Shown here in pieces: positions 1-8,820 of a stretch of 64,000 nt of DNA. The position numbers and the translations under genes are program-made. The notes under the pieces were generated by a model that made no database searches, was not told the DNA's origin, and worked only from the letters and a program-made list of their open reading frames with translations. Source of the DNA: Bacteroidota bacterium (GTDB taxonomy: Bacteria; Bacteroidota; Bacteroidia; Palsa-948); NCBI GenBank assembly GCA_003164895.1, contig PLUL01000065.1, positions 1 to 64,000 of the forward strand. The letters are read 5' to 3'. How positions within the stretch are numbered: the stretch's first letter is position 1; the number at the start of each line of letters is the position of its first letter.

Positions 1-3
1 TTG

Positions 4-77
4 TCGGGTGGACGAGATTTGAACTCGCGACCTCTCGCACCCCAAGCGAGTGCGCTACCGGGCTGCGCCACCACCCG
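4..77 (-). tRNA. tRNA-Pro (anticodon GGG)
   Basis: Read on the minus strand, the segment folds as a standard 74-nt cloverleaf. The acceptor stem pairs CGGGUGG with CCACCCG, with discriminator A. The anticodon stem pairs CUCGC with GCGAG around the loop UUGGGGU, placing GGG at positions 34-36. A TpsiC arm with GUUCAAAUC follows. The terminal CCA is not encoded (the genome reads CAA), so it would be added after transcription. The tRNA points away from the TonB receptor gene that follows. Confidence in identity is high; the exact 3' base could differ by one. Confidence 0.95.
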
Positions 78-115
78 AATCTTTTATGGAATATTCTTAC
101 AAAGAACTGATTGCT

Positions 116-139
116 TTTTTAGATTTGCAAATCTAAAAA
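116..139. promoter_or_regulatory. perfect 24-bp palindrome with mirrored -7 boxes
   Basis: TTTTTAGATTTGCAAATCTAAAAA is perfectly self-complementary (12 bp per arm). It lies between the tRNA and the TonB receptor, ending 9 bp before the receptor start. Each arm contains TAGATTTG, an exact match to the Bacteroidota -7 consensus TAnnTTTG (120-127 on plus, its mirror on minus). It could be a divergent core promoter, an operator for a dimeric regulator, or an AT-rich bidirectional terminator with A and T tracts. No good -33 TTTG is seen at the expected spacing, so the role is an inference. Confidence 0.45.
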
Positions 140-148
140 TTATCCTCC

Positions 149-2644
149 TTGAAGTTTTGTAGCGCAAATATAATATTCCTTGCTTTAGCAAATTTTTTGC
201 TGATTACAGCTTCGTTTTCCCAAGAACAAAATCCGAAATTCACCGTCAGCGGATATATTAAAGAGCAATCAACCGGTGAATTTTCTATTGGTGCGAATGT
301 GTATCTCAAAAAGAAAAATTCAGAAGAAGAGCGAAAGGGAGTTGTAACAAACGCTTACGGATTTTTTTCCATCACGTTGGAAAAGGGCGATTATCAGATG
401 ACGGTAAAGTATCTTGGCTTCAACGATTACACACAGGATATTACACTCGATAAAGACATCCGTGTGAATATTTCCATGAAAGAAAAGGCAGTAACAGCCA
501 AAGAAGTTGAAATTGTAGGAGAGAAAAGCGATGAGAACGTAACCAAAAGCGAAATGGGAACAATGACTTTGGAAGTGGAAAAGATAAAAGCACTTCCGTC
601 TTTCATGGGAGAAATGGATATTTTGAAAACCATTCAACTTCTTCCCGGTGTTCAATCCGCAGGAGAAGGAAATACCGGATTTTATGTTCGCGGCGGAGGA
701 CCGGACCAGAATTTAGTTTTGCTGGATGAAGCGGTGGTTTACAATACCGGTCACCTGTTCGGATTTTTTTCGGTGTTCAATGGCGATGCAATAAAAAATG
801 TGGAGCTCATAAAAGGAAGCATGCCGGCACAATATGGCGGACGGCTTTCATCCGTGCTGGATGTGCAGATGAAAGATGGCAATACACAGAAAACGCAAGT
901 TGAAGGCGGGATCGGACTTATCGCTTCACGTTTGACAATTCAGGGACCTATTAAGAAAGACACTGCCTCTTATATTATTTCAGCCAGAAGAACGTACGTT
1001 GAATTACTCAAACCATTTGCCAAGCTGTTTACAAAGAATAATGCGCTAAGCGGTTCCTCCTATTATTTTTACGACCTGAATGCCAAAGCGAACTGGCGGT
1101 TGTCCGACAAAGACAGAATCTTTCTCAGCGGATATTTCGGAAGAGATGTTTTTAATTTTTCTGACGGATCAGCTTTCAATGTGAACATGCCATGGGGAAA
1201 CGGAACCGCCACGCTGCGATGGAATCATCTGATCAATCAAAAACTTTTTGTAAACACGTCTGCTGTTTTCAGCGATTATAAGTTTGGTTTTAATTCTACC
1301 GAAGACGAGTTTTCTTTCAAATTGCTTTCGGGCATCCGCGATTGGAACGGAAAAGTAGATTTCAGTTATTTTCCCAACTCGAAGCACAGTATAAAATTTG
1401 GCGTGAATTATATTTTTCATACGTTCACACCGAATGAAACAAGCGCAAAATCCGGTGACGTGACGCTTAACCTCGGTCAAGCTCCAAAACTTTTTGCACA
1501 CGATGCTGCGGCTTATATAGGCGATGATTTCGACATTACAAAAAAAATCCGCTTGAACGTAGGGCTTCGTTATTCTTATTTCATGCAGGTTGGTCCGTTT
1601 GAGCGATATATAAAAAGCCCGATCAACGGACAAATACTCGATACCACAAAATACAGCGCAGGGCAAAAAGTTGCGGATTACGGAGGATTGGAACCCCGCG
1701 CATCCATTCGTTTTATACTCGACAAAAACTCTTCCCTCAAAGCCGGATTCGACCAGAACTACCAGTACGTTCATCTTGCCTCTGTTTCTTCCGTTTCGCT
1801 TCCCACAGATATCTGGATGCCGAGCACATCAGTTATCAAACCTCAGTTCAGCCGACAATATGCGCTCGGATATTTCAGAAACTTTGACAATAATAAATTT
1901 GAAACTTCGGTGGAAATTTATTACAAGGACATGCGAAACCTGATCGAGTTTAAAGAAGGAGCGCTGCCCGATCAGAATATAAAAGACAATGTGGACAACG
2001 CTTTTACCTTCGGAAGAGGATGGTCGTATGGCGCGGAATTTTTTCTGAAGAAACGCATGGGAAAATTTACAGGATGGATCGGATACACGCTTGCATGGAC
2101 ATGGGAAAAATTCGATTCGCTCAATCAGGGAAAAGTTTTTCCCGCCAAGTACGACCGAAGGCACGATTTTTCCGTTGCGCTCACGTATGAATATAATTCG
2201 CACTGGACCTTCGGAAGCGTTTTTGTTTTTGCAACCGGAAACACTGCTACGCTTCCTGAATCGTGGTATTTCATAGAAGGACGAATGATTCCCGAATACG
2301 GTGCAAGAGATTCGTATCGCATGGTTCCGTATCACCGCCTTGACCTTTCGGTTACATTTACTCCCGACAGGAAAAATGTTATTACACGGCAGAAAACCCG
2401 TTGGGAAAAAAGAATGGCGAAAAAAAATATTGACATCAGCGGAAAAGAAATGCCTTACAAATGGTACAGGGATATGAAAAGCACATGGATTCTTTCCGTT
2501 TACAATGTGTATAACCGGCATAATCCATATTTTATTTATTTTGATAATACAGGAAGCGCATATAACGGAACCTTGAATATAATGGCAAAACAAGTTTCAC
2601 TTTTCCCGACTCTGCCATCAATCACCTGGAATTTCAAATTTTGA
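149..2644 (+). CDS. TonB-dependent receptor with carboxypeptidase-like N-terminal domain
   Basis: Outer-membrane active transporter of the SusC/FecA superfamily; substrate unknown. After a signal peptide (residues 1-25, ending ASFSQ) comes a CarboxypepD_reg-like beta domain (about 30-112, VSGYIKEQSTGEFSIGANV). A plug domain follows (about 140-245, with LPGVQSAGEGNTGFYVRGGG and AQYGGRLSSVLDVQ), then a beta-barrel ending in an aromatic residue (WNFKF). At 831 aa the length is normal. The start is TTG at 149: an in-frame TAA at 134 leaves no ATG, and the signal peptide begins directly at this codon. The DUF4249 gene follows within a few bases, so the two are probably co-transcribed. In this phylum that pairing is common and resembles a receptor with its surface lipoprotein. 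Confidence 0.93.
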   Translation: MKFCSANIIFLALANFLLITASFSQEQNPKFTVSGYIKEQSTGEFSIGANVYLKKKNSEEERKGVVTNAYGFFSITLEKGDYQMTVKYLGFNDYTQDITLDKDIRVNISMKEKAVTAKEVEIVGEKSDENVTKSEMGTMTLEVEKIKALPSFMGEMDILKTIQLLPGVQSAGEGNTGFYVRGGGPDQNLVLLDEAVVYNTGHLFGFFSVFNGDAIKNVELIKGSMPAQYGGRLSSVLDVQMKDGNTQKTQVEGGIGLIASRLTIQGPIKKDTASYIISARRTYVELLKPFAKLFTKNNALSGSSYYFYDLNAKANWRLSDKDRIFLSGYFGRDVFNFSDGSAFNVNMPWGNGTATLRWNHLINQKLFVNTSAVFSDYKFGFNSTEDEFSFKLLSGIRDWNGKVDFSYFPNSKHSIKFGVNYIFHTFTPNETSAKSGDVTLNLGQAPKLFAHDAAAYIGDDFDITKKIRLNVGLRYSYFMQVGPFERYIKSPINGQILDTTKYSAGQKVADYGGLEPRASIRFILDKNSSLKAGFDQNYQYVHLASVSSVSLPTDIWMPSTSVIKPQFSRQYALGYFRNFDNNKFETSVEIYYKDMRNLIEFKEGALPDQNIKDNVDNAFTFGRGWSYGAEFFLKKRMGKFTGWIGYTLAWTWEKFDSLNQGKVFPAKYDRRHDFSVALTYEYNSHWTFGSVFVFATGNTATLPESWYFIEGRMIPEYGARDSYRMVPYHRLDLSVTFTPDRKNVITRQKTRWEKRMAKKNIDISGKEMPYKWYRDMKSTWILSVYNVYNRHNPYFIYFDNTGSAYNGTLNIMAKQVSLFPTLPSITWNFKF

Positions 2645-2646
2645 AA

Positions 2647-3624
2647 ATGAATAAGCTGATTAAAAATAGATGGCTCCGTTTTACTTTATACTTTTTAGTT
2701 TTTGCAGTTTACGTATTTTCTTCCTGCCAGAAAGTTATTACCGTAAAACTTCCTCCTGCAGTGCAAAAAATTTGTGTGGATGGAAAAATTGAACCCGGAA
2801 TGCCACCGTATGTTATTCTCACGCACAACACGCCTTATTTTGGCCCGACAGATGTAAACTCGCTGCAAAATATGTTTGTGCATGGTGCGGTGATAAATGT
2901 TTCCAACGGAGCCACCACCGTTACGCTTACAGAATATTGTTCAAAGAGTTTGCCCGATTCTCTCCTCGCACTTGTTGCTGCGTTCACAGGTGTGGATACT
3001 TCATCTCTGAAACTTTTTAATTATTGTCTTTACACTACGTTCAATAAGAATATATGGGGAACCGTAGGCACCACTTACAACCTTACCATTAATGCCGATG
3101 GAAAAGTTTATACTTCCTCCACTTCCATTCTCACTCCCATTCCGCTGGATAGAACCTGGCACAAATATTTAACGGTGAATAATGCCGGCGACTCGCTTGG
3201 ATTTATTTACGCTCATCTCTCCGATCCTCCTTTGGTTGGAAATTGTTACCGCTGGCTGGCGATGCGGAAAAAGAAAGACCAGTCTTTTCTTCCTCCGCCC
3301 GGCTCGGCATTCAATGATAAATTTATTAACGGACAAAGTTTTGATTTTTCGTACAACCGCGGCATGGTGCCCAACTCCACCGCGCCCGATGATAAAAATG
3401 AAGAAGCAGGTTATTTTAAAAAAGGCGATACGGTGTATGTGAAATTTTGCACCATTGATATTCCATCGTATAATTTTTTCTTTCAGGAAGATGTTGCAAT
3501 TTACAGCCAGGGAAATCCATTTGCATCGCCCTCCTCGGTGCCGAGCAATGTGTATCCGCAGGGAGAAGCGCTGGGTGTGTGGTGCGGTTATGGAGTTTCA
3601 AAAGATACGGTGGTGTTTAAATAA
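2647..3624 (+). CDS. DUF4249-family lipoprotein
   Basis: Probable outer-membrane lipoprotein and partner of the upstream TonB receptor. The N-terminus has a basic patch and a hydrophobic segment ending in a lipobox-like VFSSC, with Cys at residue 27 when counted from the ATG at 2647. A beta-rich body follows, starting with the VDGKIEPGMPPYVILTHNTPYF pattern that DUF4249 proteins show near the N-terminus. A TTG at 2641 overlaps the upstream stop and would add two residues; I prefer the ATG. The family has no established biochemical role. Its constant pairing with TonB receptors suggests ligand capture or receptor gating, which is inference. Confidence 0.85.
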   Translation: MNKLIKNRWLRFTLYFLVFAVYVFSSCQKVITVKLPPAVQKICVDGKIEPGMPPYVILTHNTPYFGPTDVNSLQNMFVHGAVINVSNGATTVTLTEYCSKSLPDSLLALVAAFTGVDTSSLKLFNYCLYTTFNKNIWGTVGTTYNLTINADGKVYTSSTSILTPIPLDRTWHKYLTVNNAGDSLGFIYAHLSDPPLVGNCYRWLAMRKKKDQSFLPPPGSAFNDKFINGQSFDFSYNRGMVPNSTAPDDKNEEAGYFKKGDTVYVKFCTIDIPSYNFFFQEDVAIYSQGNPFASPSSVPSNVYPQGEALGVWCGYGVSKDTVVFK

Positions 3625-3707
3625 AAATTCTCTCAGATATTTCTGAATGCTTTTTCTTTTTGCGATTGGAAACTATTTCCGTACATTTATCAAATAAATT
3701 CTTTTAT

Positions 3708-4554
3708 ATGAAAAAATATTTACTCATTGCCTTGATTGCATTTGCAGTAATTGCAAAGGCACAAGTAGCATTGGAACACACATATGATTCAGCTGGTTCC
3801 TTTATTGCTTATCCTTCACAAGCACAATTATATATTATAAAATTGGAAGTTGATAGCGAAAAATATGTATTTGTTGATAGGATTAATAAAGCAGTTAAAT
3901 TATATAATTTAAATCATACGCCTTGGAAAGTTATATCTTTTGCTGGTACAATAGACTTAGATCCAAATTCTAATGCACAAGAAATAATGTATATATCTCA
4001 ACATTTATTTAATACTGATGATAAAATTGAATTTCTATATGCTGACATAAACGCAAACACTCCAGATTGTGTAACACAAATAATAAATGAGGATGGCAAT
4101 ATATAATATATTGTTTACTGAAAACCATGCCGGTCCATGGGTTAAGGCAAATTTTCCAGAAGCCCAACTTCCAATATACAATACAAGTGCTGGTACAAAA
4201 ATGATATTGAGTTTAACCAATGGTAAAGCAAATGTTTATAGTTTAACTGGTACTTTAACCGCAGGTATAAAAGGGTATACAAATAATGGATTATTAACCA
4301 ATTTAGTTTCTAATCCTTATCCCAACCCAACAAACAATACTACGCGGGTTGATTATACTTTGCCAAACGGAGTTAACCAAGGCGAAATTGTTTTTTACGA
4401 TTTGCAAGGCAAAGAAATAAAACGCTTTAAAGTGGATAGAACTTTTGACAGTTTGCTTATTTCCACAACGGATATTCCGGCAGGCACCTATTATTACCAG
4501 TTGCAAACCTCCAGCCAAGCCAGCGGTGGAAAAAAGTTGGTGGTGGTGAAGTAA
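3708..4554 (+). pseudogene. T9SS type A cargo protein broken by a frameshift
   Basis: Two reading frames together make one protein. Frame 1 (3708-4106) starts MKKYLLIALIAFAVIAKAQ, a clear signal peptide, and stops at TAA after QIINEDGNI. The frame shifted by one base (open from 4087 to 4554) continues with NILFTENHAGPW. It ends in a type A sorting domain: SNPYPNPTNNTTRVDY, then GEIVFYDLQGKEI, then GTYYYQLQ and a basic tail KKLVVVK. The shift must lie between 4087 and about 4103, within the AT-dinucleotide-rich GGCAATATATAATATATTG. Neither half would give a secreted protein alone. It is either a recent pseudogene or a sequencing/assembly error. The gene is more AT-rich than its neighbours. Confidence 0.75.
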
Positions 4555-4619
4555 TTTTTTTCTGAAAAATCCTTTTTGCCTTCACAACCTTTATATCTTT
4601 ATTTCCCAAAATAAATTTT

Positions 4620-5561
4620 ATGAGCGAACATGTTAAATGCTTAATCATCGGTTCAGGTCCTGCAGGATATACTGCCGCAATTTATGCCGCACGCGCTGAT
4701 CTAAAACCTCTTGTCATTGCCGGCGTGGAACCGGGCGGACAATTAATGACTACCACCGAAGTGGAAAATTTTCCCGGCTACCCGAAAGGAATTCAAGGTC
4801 CTGAAATGATGGAAGATTTTCGCAAGCAGGCAGAACGCTTTGGAACCGATATTCGCTATTCATTTGTTTCAGCAGTGGATTTTTCTTCCAAGCCCTACAA
4901 AGTGACGGTGGATGAAAAGCAAACCATTCTTGCAGATACAATTATTATTTCTACAGGAGCTACGGCTAAATGGCTCGGCATTGAATCGGAACAGCGATTG
5001 AGAAAATTAAGCGGAGGCGTTTCTGCCTGTGCCGTATGCGATGGATTTTTTTTCAAAGGACAGGATGTGGCGATCGTAGGCGGTGGCGATACTGCCGCTG
5101 AGGAAGCTACATATCTTGCCAAGCTCTGCAAAAAAGTTTACATGATCGTGCGGAAAGATTTTTTGCGCGCATCAAAAGCGATGCAGCGCAGAGTTGAAAC
5201 CACTCCCAACATTGAATTGCTTTACAATCACGAAACCAAAGAAGTTCTTGGCGAACAAGGAGTTTCAGGTGCATTATTTAAAAATGTAAAAACAGGTGCG
5301 GAGCGAAAAGTTGACATCACCGGATTTTTTGTCGCCATCGGTCATCAGCCCAATACAGAAATCTTTAAAGGAAAAATTGATCTGGATGAACAGGGATATA
5401 TTAAAACGGTTTTGGGAACCACCAAAACAAATGTGGAAGGAGTTTTTGCCTGCGGAGATGTTCAGGATAAACATTATCGTCAGGCAGTAACTGCGGCAGG
5501 AAGCGGATGCATGGCTGCGTTGGATGCCGAGCGTTATCTCAGCTCACAAGGAAATCACTGA
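4620..5561 (+). CDS. trxB: thioredoxin-disulfide reductase
   Basis: Cytoplasmic flavoenzyme that reduces thioredoxin with NADPH. The N-terminal FAD Rossmann motif is GSGPAGYTAAIYAARA (about 12-27). The redox-active CAVCDG lies near residues 138-143. The NADPH motif is GGGDTAAEEATYLAK, and the C-terminal FAD-binding signature is GVFACGDVQD. Length (313 aa) is typical of the low-molecular-weight bacterial class. The ATG at 4620 puts the nucleotide-binding strand at the usual distance from the N-terminus. It appears to be a stand-alone gene on the plus strand, with no thioredoxin gene next to it. Confidence 0.97.
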   Translation: MSEHVKCLIIGSGPAGYTAAIYAARADLKPLVIAGVEPGGQLMTTTEVENFPGYPKGIQGPEMMEDFRKQAERFGTDIRYSFVSAVDFSSKPYKVTVDEKQTILADTIIISTGATAKWLGIESEQRLRKLSGGVSACAVCDGFFFKGQDVAIVGGGDTAAEEATYLAKLCKKVYMIVRKDFLRASKAMQRRVETTPNIELLYNHETKEVLGEQGVSGALFKNVKTGAERKVDITGFFVAIGHQPNTEIFKGKIDLDEQGYIKTVLGTTKTNVEGVFACGDVQDKHYRQAVTAAGSGCMAALDAERYLSSQGNH

Positions 5562-5633
5562 ATCTCCAAAGCAGAAATTTATTAGTTTTATTCTCCTTAT
5601 ATTTACGAACAAAATCTGCTTTTGCATTTCTTC

Positions 5634-6362
5634 ATGACAAGAAAAATTATTCCATATTTATTTTTATTATTTATTTTCCTTTCTTCATTTTCCATTTGCT
5701 CGGCTCAGATCAAACATGGTGAAATGCTGGAGCTGAACGATGTGTATGATTCCGCTTATGGAATAAATGTCTATGATAAATTAAACAGAAATATTGGCGG
5801 TGATTCTGTTCGTAACGATGGAAAAGGATATGCGCAGCAAGGATGGATCGAAGATTATTATCCGAACAAGCAGGTACTGCACAAAGGATATTACATTGAC
5901 GGGCAACTGAAAGCGTATAAAAATTTTTTTCCGAACGGACAATTGGAGCGAGAATTTAAAATGACGGATTTGAATAAAAGTTCCATGACAGTTTTTTATC
6001 CTGATGGTAAGCTGCGATCCAGCATCAGCTATTCGGGATCGGATGTTTTAAAAGAAGAAGATTATTATTCAAGCGGGCAGCTTTCTTATATAGAAGAAAA
6101 CAATAAGAAAGGCGGATATTATATTCAGCGAAAATTTTATAATCCGAATGGAAAACCAACTTCGCTTTTGGAGATTACCAACGAGAAAAAGAAAATTTAT
6201 TCCAGCAAAGAATATTACGACAATGGAAATATAAAAGAAGAAGGCGACTTGATTTATAATGACGGTATTAGTGATTACCAAAAAAATGGCAAATGGAAAT
6301 TTTATGACGAAAGCGGAAAATTAAAGGAAGAAAAATCTTTTACCAAAGGTGAAGAGGATTAG
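5634..6362 (+). CDS. secreted MORN/YwqK-like repeat protein
   Basis: A signal peptide (MTRKIIPYLFLLFIF to CSAQ) precedes about seven short repeats of the MORN type. Examples are NKQVLHKGYYIDGQLKAYKNF, PNGQLEREFKMTD, PDGKLRSSISYSG and YDNGNIKEEGDL. NCBI labels such proteins toxin-antitoxin YwqK family antitoxin, but that function is not demonstrated for secreted Bacteroidota members. The ATG at 5634 is chosen because it starts the signal peptide; a TTG at 5622 is also in frame. A larger paralogue is at 58153-59922 on the other strand. The role is unknown; MORN repeats usually form extended beta-hairpin sheets. Confidence 0.8.
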   Translation: MTRKIIPYLFLLFIFLSSFSICSAQIKHGEMLELNDVYDSAYGINVYDKLNRNIGGDSVRNDGKGYAQQGWIEDYYPNKQVLHKGYYIDGQLKAYKNFFPNGQLEREFKMTDLNKSSMTVFYPDGKLRSSISYSGSDVLKEEDYYSSGQLSYIEENNKKGGYYIQRKFYNPNGKPTSLLEITNEKKKIYSSKEYYDNGNIKEEGDLIYNDGISDYQKNGKWKFYDESGKLKEEKSFTKGEED

Positions 6363-6447
6363 TTTGAAGCTGTTTAAAAAAAAATTATATTATGTATTTT
6401 TGTAATAAAAAGGAAAGTAAACGAACACACTAAGCCAAAACACGATT

Positions 6448-8748
6448 TCATATTTTAATTCCAATAATACAAACATCATCTACCTGTTCCAGATTGCCTT
6501 TCCACGCGCTAAGAGTTTTACCCAATAATTCTTTTTGCTCCGCTAATGATTTATCGCTTAGCACTAATAAAATTCCTTCCAATTGTTTGTACTTGAATTT
6601 TTTTCCTTTCGGTCCGCCAAATTGGTCGGCATAGCCATCGGTAAAGAGATAGAAAGTAGTCGGGAGTTCAGGGTTGAGGGTTGAGAGATTAATCGTGTGT
6701 GTTGTGAATGGTTTTCGGTTATCGTATTTGCCGATGGGTTGTTTGTTGGCGGTAATATCAATCAACTTTCCTTCTTGAATGTACCATAGCGGATTGTTTG
6801 CTCCGCTCCAATGTATTTCATTCGTTATTTTATTAATCGCAAGCAAAGAAATATCCATGCCATCCTTCACATCGGTATCGCTCTTTTCAAAAGTTTCTAT
6901 AACAAGATCGGTTACTTTGTCTAATATTTTTCCAGTGTCGCGCAAACCAAATTCTTTAATGGTGCGGTTAAGCGCATTGCTGCACACAAGAGAAACCATC
7001 GCGCCCGGCACTCCGTGACCTGTGCAATCTGCGGCAGCGATAAAAATAATGTTATCCCGAACTTCCATCCAATAAAAATCTCCTGCCACAATATCTTTTG
7101 GAGTGTACAAAATAAAACTATCGGGTAAATATTTTTTTACATACTCGTTCGGAGGCAAAATGGCTTCCTGTAATCTTTTTGCATAGGTGATGGAATCAAT
7201 AATTTCTTTTTGATGTTCCTCTACTTTTTTCTTCTGCTGCTCTACTTCTGTTTTCTGTAATTCAATAATGTGGTTTTGTTTGCGCGTAACCCGAAGCGAC
7301 CTGAATATAAATCCTGCAAACACAACTACCAAAAGCAACCCTACGATAACCGACCAAGTAATTATTTGCTGTTTACGTTTTTCTCCCAATGCGATTGCAT
7401 CTTTTTTGTCCTGATCAAATTTCAGTTGCTGCTCTCGTTTTTCAAATTCCATTTGCGATTCTTTCTGCACTAAATTTTTCGCACCTTCCACATTGGTCAA
7501 CGTATCTTTTTCTGCGGTGTATTTTTTGTAGTAGTACAATGATTTTTCAAATTGCTTCAAATCAAAATAATCACCGCTTAATATTTCGCTTGCGTTTTTT
7601 ATTTGTTCCGCATCATGGACGCTGTCAGCAATGGCAAACGCACGTATAGCATATTTTTCCGATTGAGTAAACTTCTTCTGAAGTTGAAAATGTATGGCTA
7701 AACTATTTAGTGCAAGCGCTATATCGCTTTGACTTCCTAATTGCTTATATAATTCTAAGGATTTGTTAAGATAGGATAATGCTTGAGGAAAATCATTCAG
7801 TTCCCAATATGTATTTCCAATATTATTTGAGACCAGCGCAAGCGTGTATTTGTCATCACTTTCTTCAAGAATGCTCAATGATTTGGAGTAGTTTTCTAAT
7901 GCAGAACTGAATTTGTTTCTTCTTAGAGAATTGTCTTTTAAATCTTTTCCTTGTAGTGAATATATACCGGCAATATTATCCAGCAATTTTGCAATTTCGT
8001 TTTGGTGCCCCAATTCTTTTTGGAGTAATAAAGCTTTTTGATAATAATCCAATGCCTTTACAAATTCTTTTACGCGCTGATAACCAAGCCCAATATTATT
8101 CAGTGCATTAGCAAGATTATCAGATTTTTCTTTTATTGCATCATATAATTTCACCGCTTTAAATCCAAAATCAATTGCCTTGTAATAATCCGGAAGGTCA
8201 AGATAAGCGCTGGCGATATTATTATACGACCTTGCCATTCCAACTGTATCTTTTATTTCCTGCCTGAGTTCCAGGGACTTTGTATGATATTCTATTGCCT
8301 TTTTTTTATCCCCCAGATTATCATAGGCATTTCCTGCATTGGTGTAGGAGGCGGAAATATCTTTTTTACATTTTCCGATTTCATCCTGATTTCCGTTCTG
8401 CTTCATTTGTTCCAGCAGTTCTTTCCGAATAGTTAACGCTTGCTGATGATATTCAAGTGCTTGTTTTCCCTTGTCAAGATTGTAGTAAGCAACTCCAATA
8501 TTATTTAACGACTGAGCAATTCCTTTTTTGTAACTTATTTTTTTTGCAAGTTGCATCACTTTAATTTCGCAAGCAATGGCTTTTCCATTATCATCGAGCT
8601 TGCGGCAAAGTTTATTCAGCGAGTCCACTTTGCCGATACCATCTTTCAAAGAAAGGAATGCCCCATCAAATGTTCTATCTGTGAATTGCGCAGACGAGAC
8701 AAGAGAGGCAAAGAAAAAAAGAAAAAAAGAAAATGCCCACATTCTCAT
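6448..8748 (-). CDS. TPR-repeat, membrane-anchored SpoIIE-type PP2C phosphatase
   Basis: Signal-transduction serine phosphatase with an extracytoplasmic sensor. Order: signal peptide (1-21), about eight TPR units (about 55-400; e.g. NNIGVAYYNLDKGKQALEYH), a coiled coil, one transmembrane helix (about 465-485, ITWSVIVGLLLVVVFAGFIF), a second coiled coil, and a C-terminal SpoIIE domain. The phosphatase metal-binding motifs are present: GDFYW, ADCTGHGVPGAM, DGMDISLL, LFTDGYADQFGG and DDVCIIG. The TPRs should face the periplasm and the phosphatase the cytoplasm. Such proteins usually dephosphorylate anti-anti-sigma or similar regulators, but no STAS or anti-sigma gene is nearby. A heptanucleotide repeat lies inside the phosphatase domain. 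Confidence 0.92.
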   Translation of the reverse strand: MRMWAFSFFLFFFASLVSSAQFTDRTFDGAFLSLKDGIGKVDSLNKLCRKLDDNGKAIACEIKVMQLAKKISYKKGIAQSLNNIGVAYYNLDKGKQALEYHQQALTIRKELLEQMKQNGNQDEIGKCKKDISASYTNAGNAYDNLGDKKKAIEYHTKSLELRQEIKDTVGMARSYNNIASAYLDLPDYYKAIDFGFKAVKLYDAIKEKSDNLANALNNIGLGYQRVKEFVKALDYYQKALLLQKELGHQNEIAKLLDNIAGIYSLQGKDLKDNSLRRNKFSSALENYSKSLSILEESDDKYTLALVSNNIGNTYWELNDFPQALSYLNKSLELYKQLGSQSDIALALNSLAIHFQLQKKFTQSEKYAIRAFAIADSVHDAEQIKNASEILSGDYFDLKQFEKSLYYYKKYTAEKDTLTNVEGAKNLVQKESQMEFEKREQQLKFDQDKKDAIALGEKRKQQIITWSVIVGLLLVVVFAGFIFRSLRVTRKQNHIIELQKTEVEQQKKKVEEHQKEIIDSITYAKRLQEAILPPNEYVKKYLPDSFILYTPKDIVAGDFYWMEVRDNIIFIAAADCTGHGVPGAMVSLVCSNALNRTIKEFGLRDTGKILDKVTDLVIETFEKSDTDVKDGMDISLLAINKITNEIHWSGANNPLWYIQEGKLIDITANKQPIGKYDNRKPFTTHTINLSTLNPELPTTFYLFTDGYADQFGGPKGKKFKYKQLEGILLVLSDKSLAEQKELLGKTLSAWKGNLEQVDDVCIIGIKI
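6659..6686. repeat. degenerate 7-bp tandem repeat in phosphatase gene
   Basis: Four heptamers in a row on the plus strand: GTCGGGA, GTTCAGG, GTTGAGG, GTTGAGA. They encode the stretch LSTLNPELP between the conserved KPFTTHTIN and TFYLFTDGYADQ. At this place SpoIIE domains of this type usually have only a short turn, so the repeat looks like an insertion into a loop. It belongs to a group of 7-bp repeats spread over the window. Confidence 0.6.
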
Positions 8749-8764
8749 AATAAAAGAATATGGG

Positions 8765-8772
8765 CAAATCTA
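8765..8772 (-). promoter_or_regulatory. -7 box for the TPR/SpoIIE phosphatase gene
   Basis: TAGATTTG on the minus strand is an exact match to the Bacteroidota -7 consensus TAnnTTTG. It lies 17 bp upstream of the ATG at 8748, implying a leader of about ten bases. It sits just past the hairpin that follows the 2028-aa adhesin gene, so the phosphatase probably has its own promoter. Confidence 0.5.
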
Positions 8773-8782
8773 AGATTTATTC

Positions 8783-8804
8783 TCCGATGAAATAGTTCAT
8801 CGGA
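8783..8804 (-). terminator. hairpin after the SprB-repeat gene
   Basis: TCCGATGAA and TTCATCGGA form a perfect 9-bp stem with a 4-nt loop, 17 nt past the stop codon of the minus-strand adhesin gene. No uridine run follows on the minus strand, so it may be an RNA 3'-end stabiliser or a weak terminator rather than a classic intrinsic terminator. Confidence 0.5.
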
Positions 8805-8820
8805 ATAACCAATTTACTTC

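Noticed and set aside
149-3624. Polysaccharide utilisation locus (SusC/SusD pair)
   Set aside because: The second protein matches the DUF4249 pattern rather than SusD, and no glycoside hydrolase or sulfatase genes are near.
5634-6362. Toxin-antitoxin system, because MORN/YwqK proteins are named antitoxins in databases
   Set aside because: The protein has a signal peptide and no toxin gene is adjacent; the name does not reflect a tested function.
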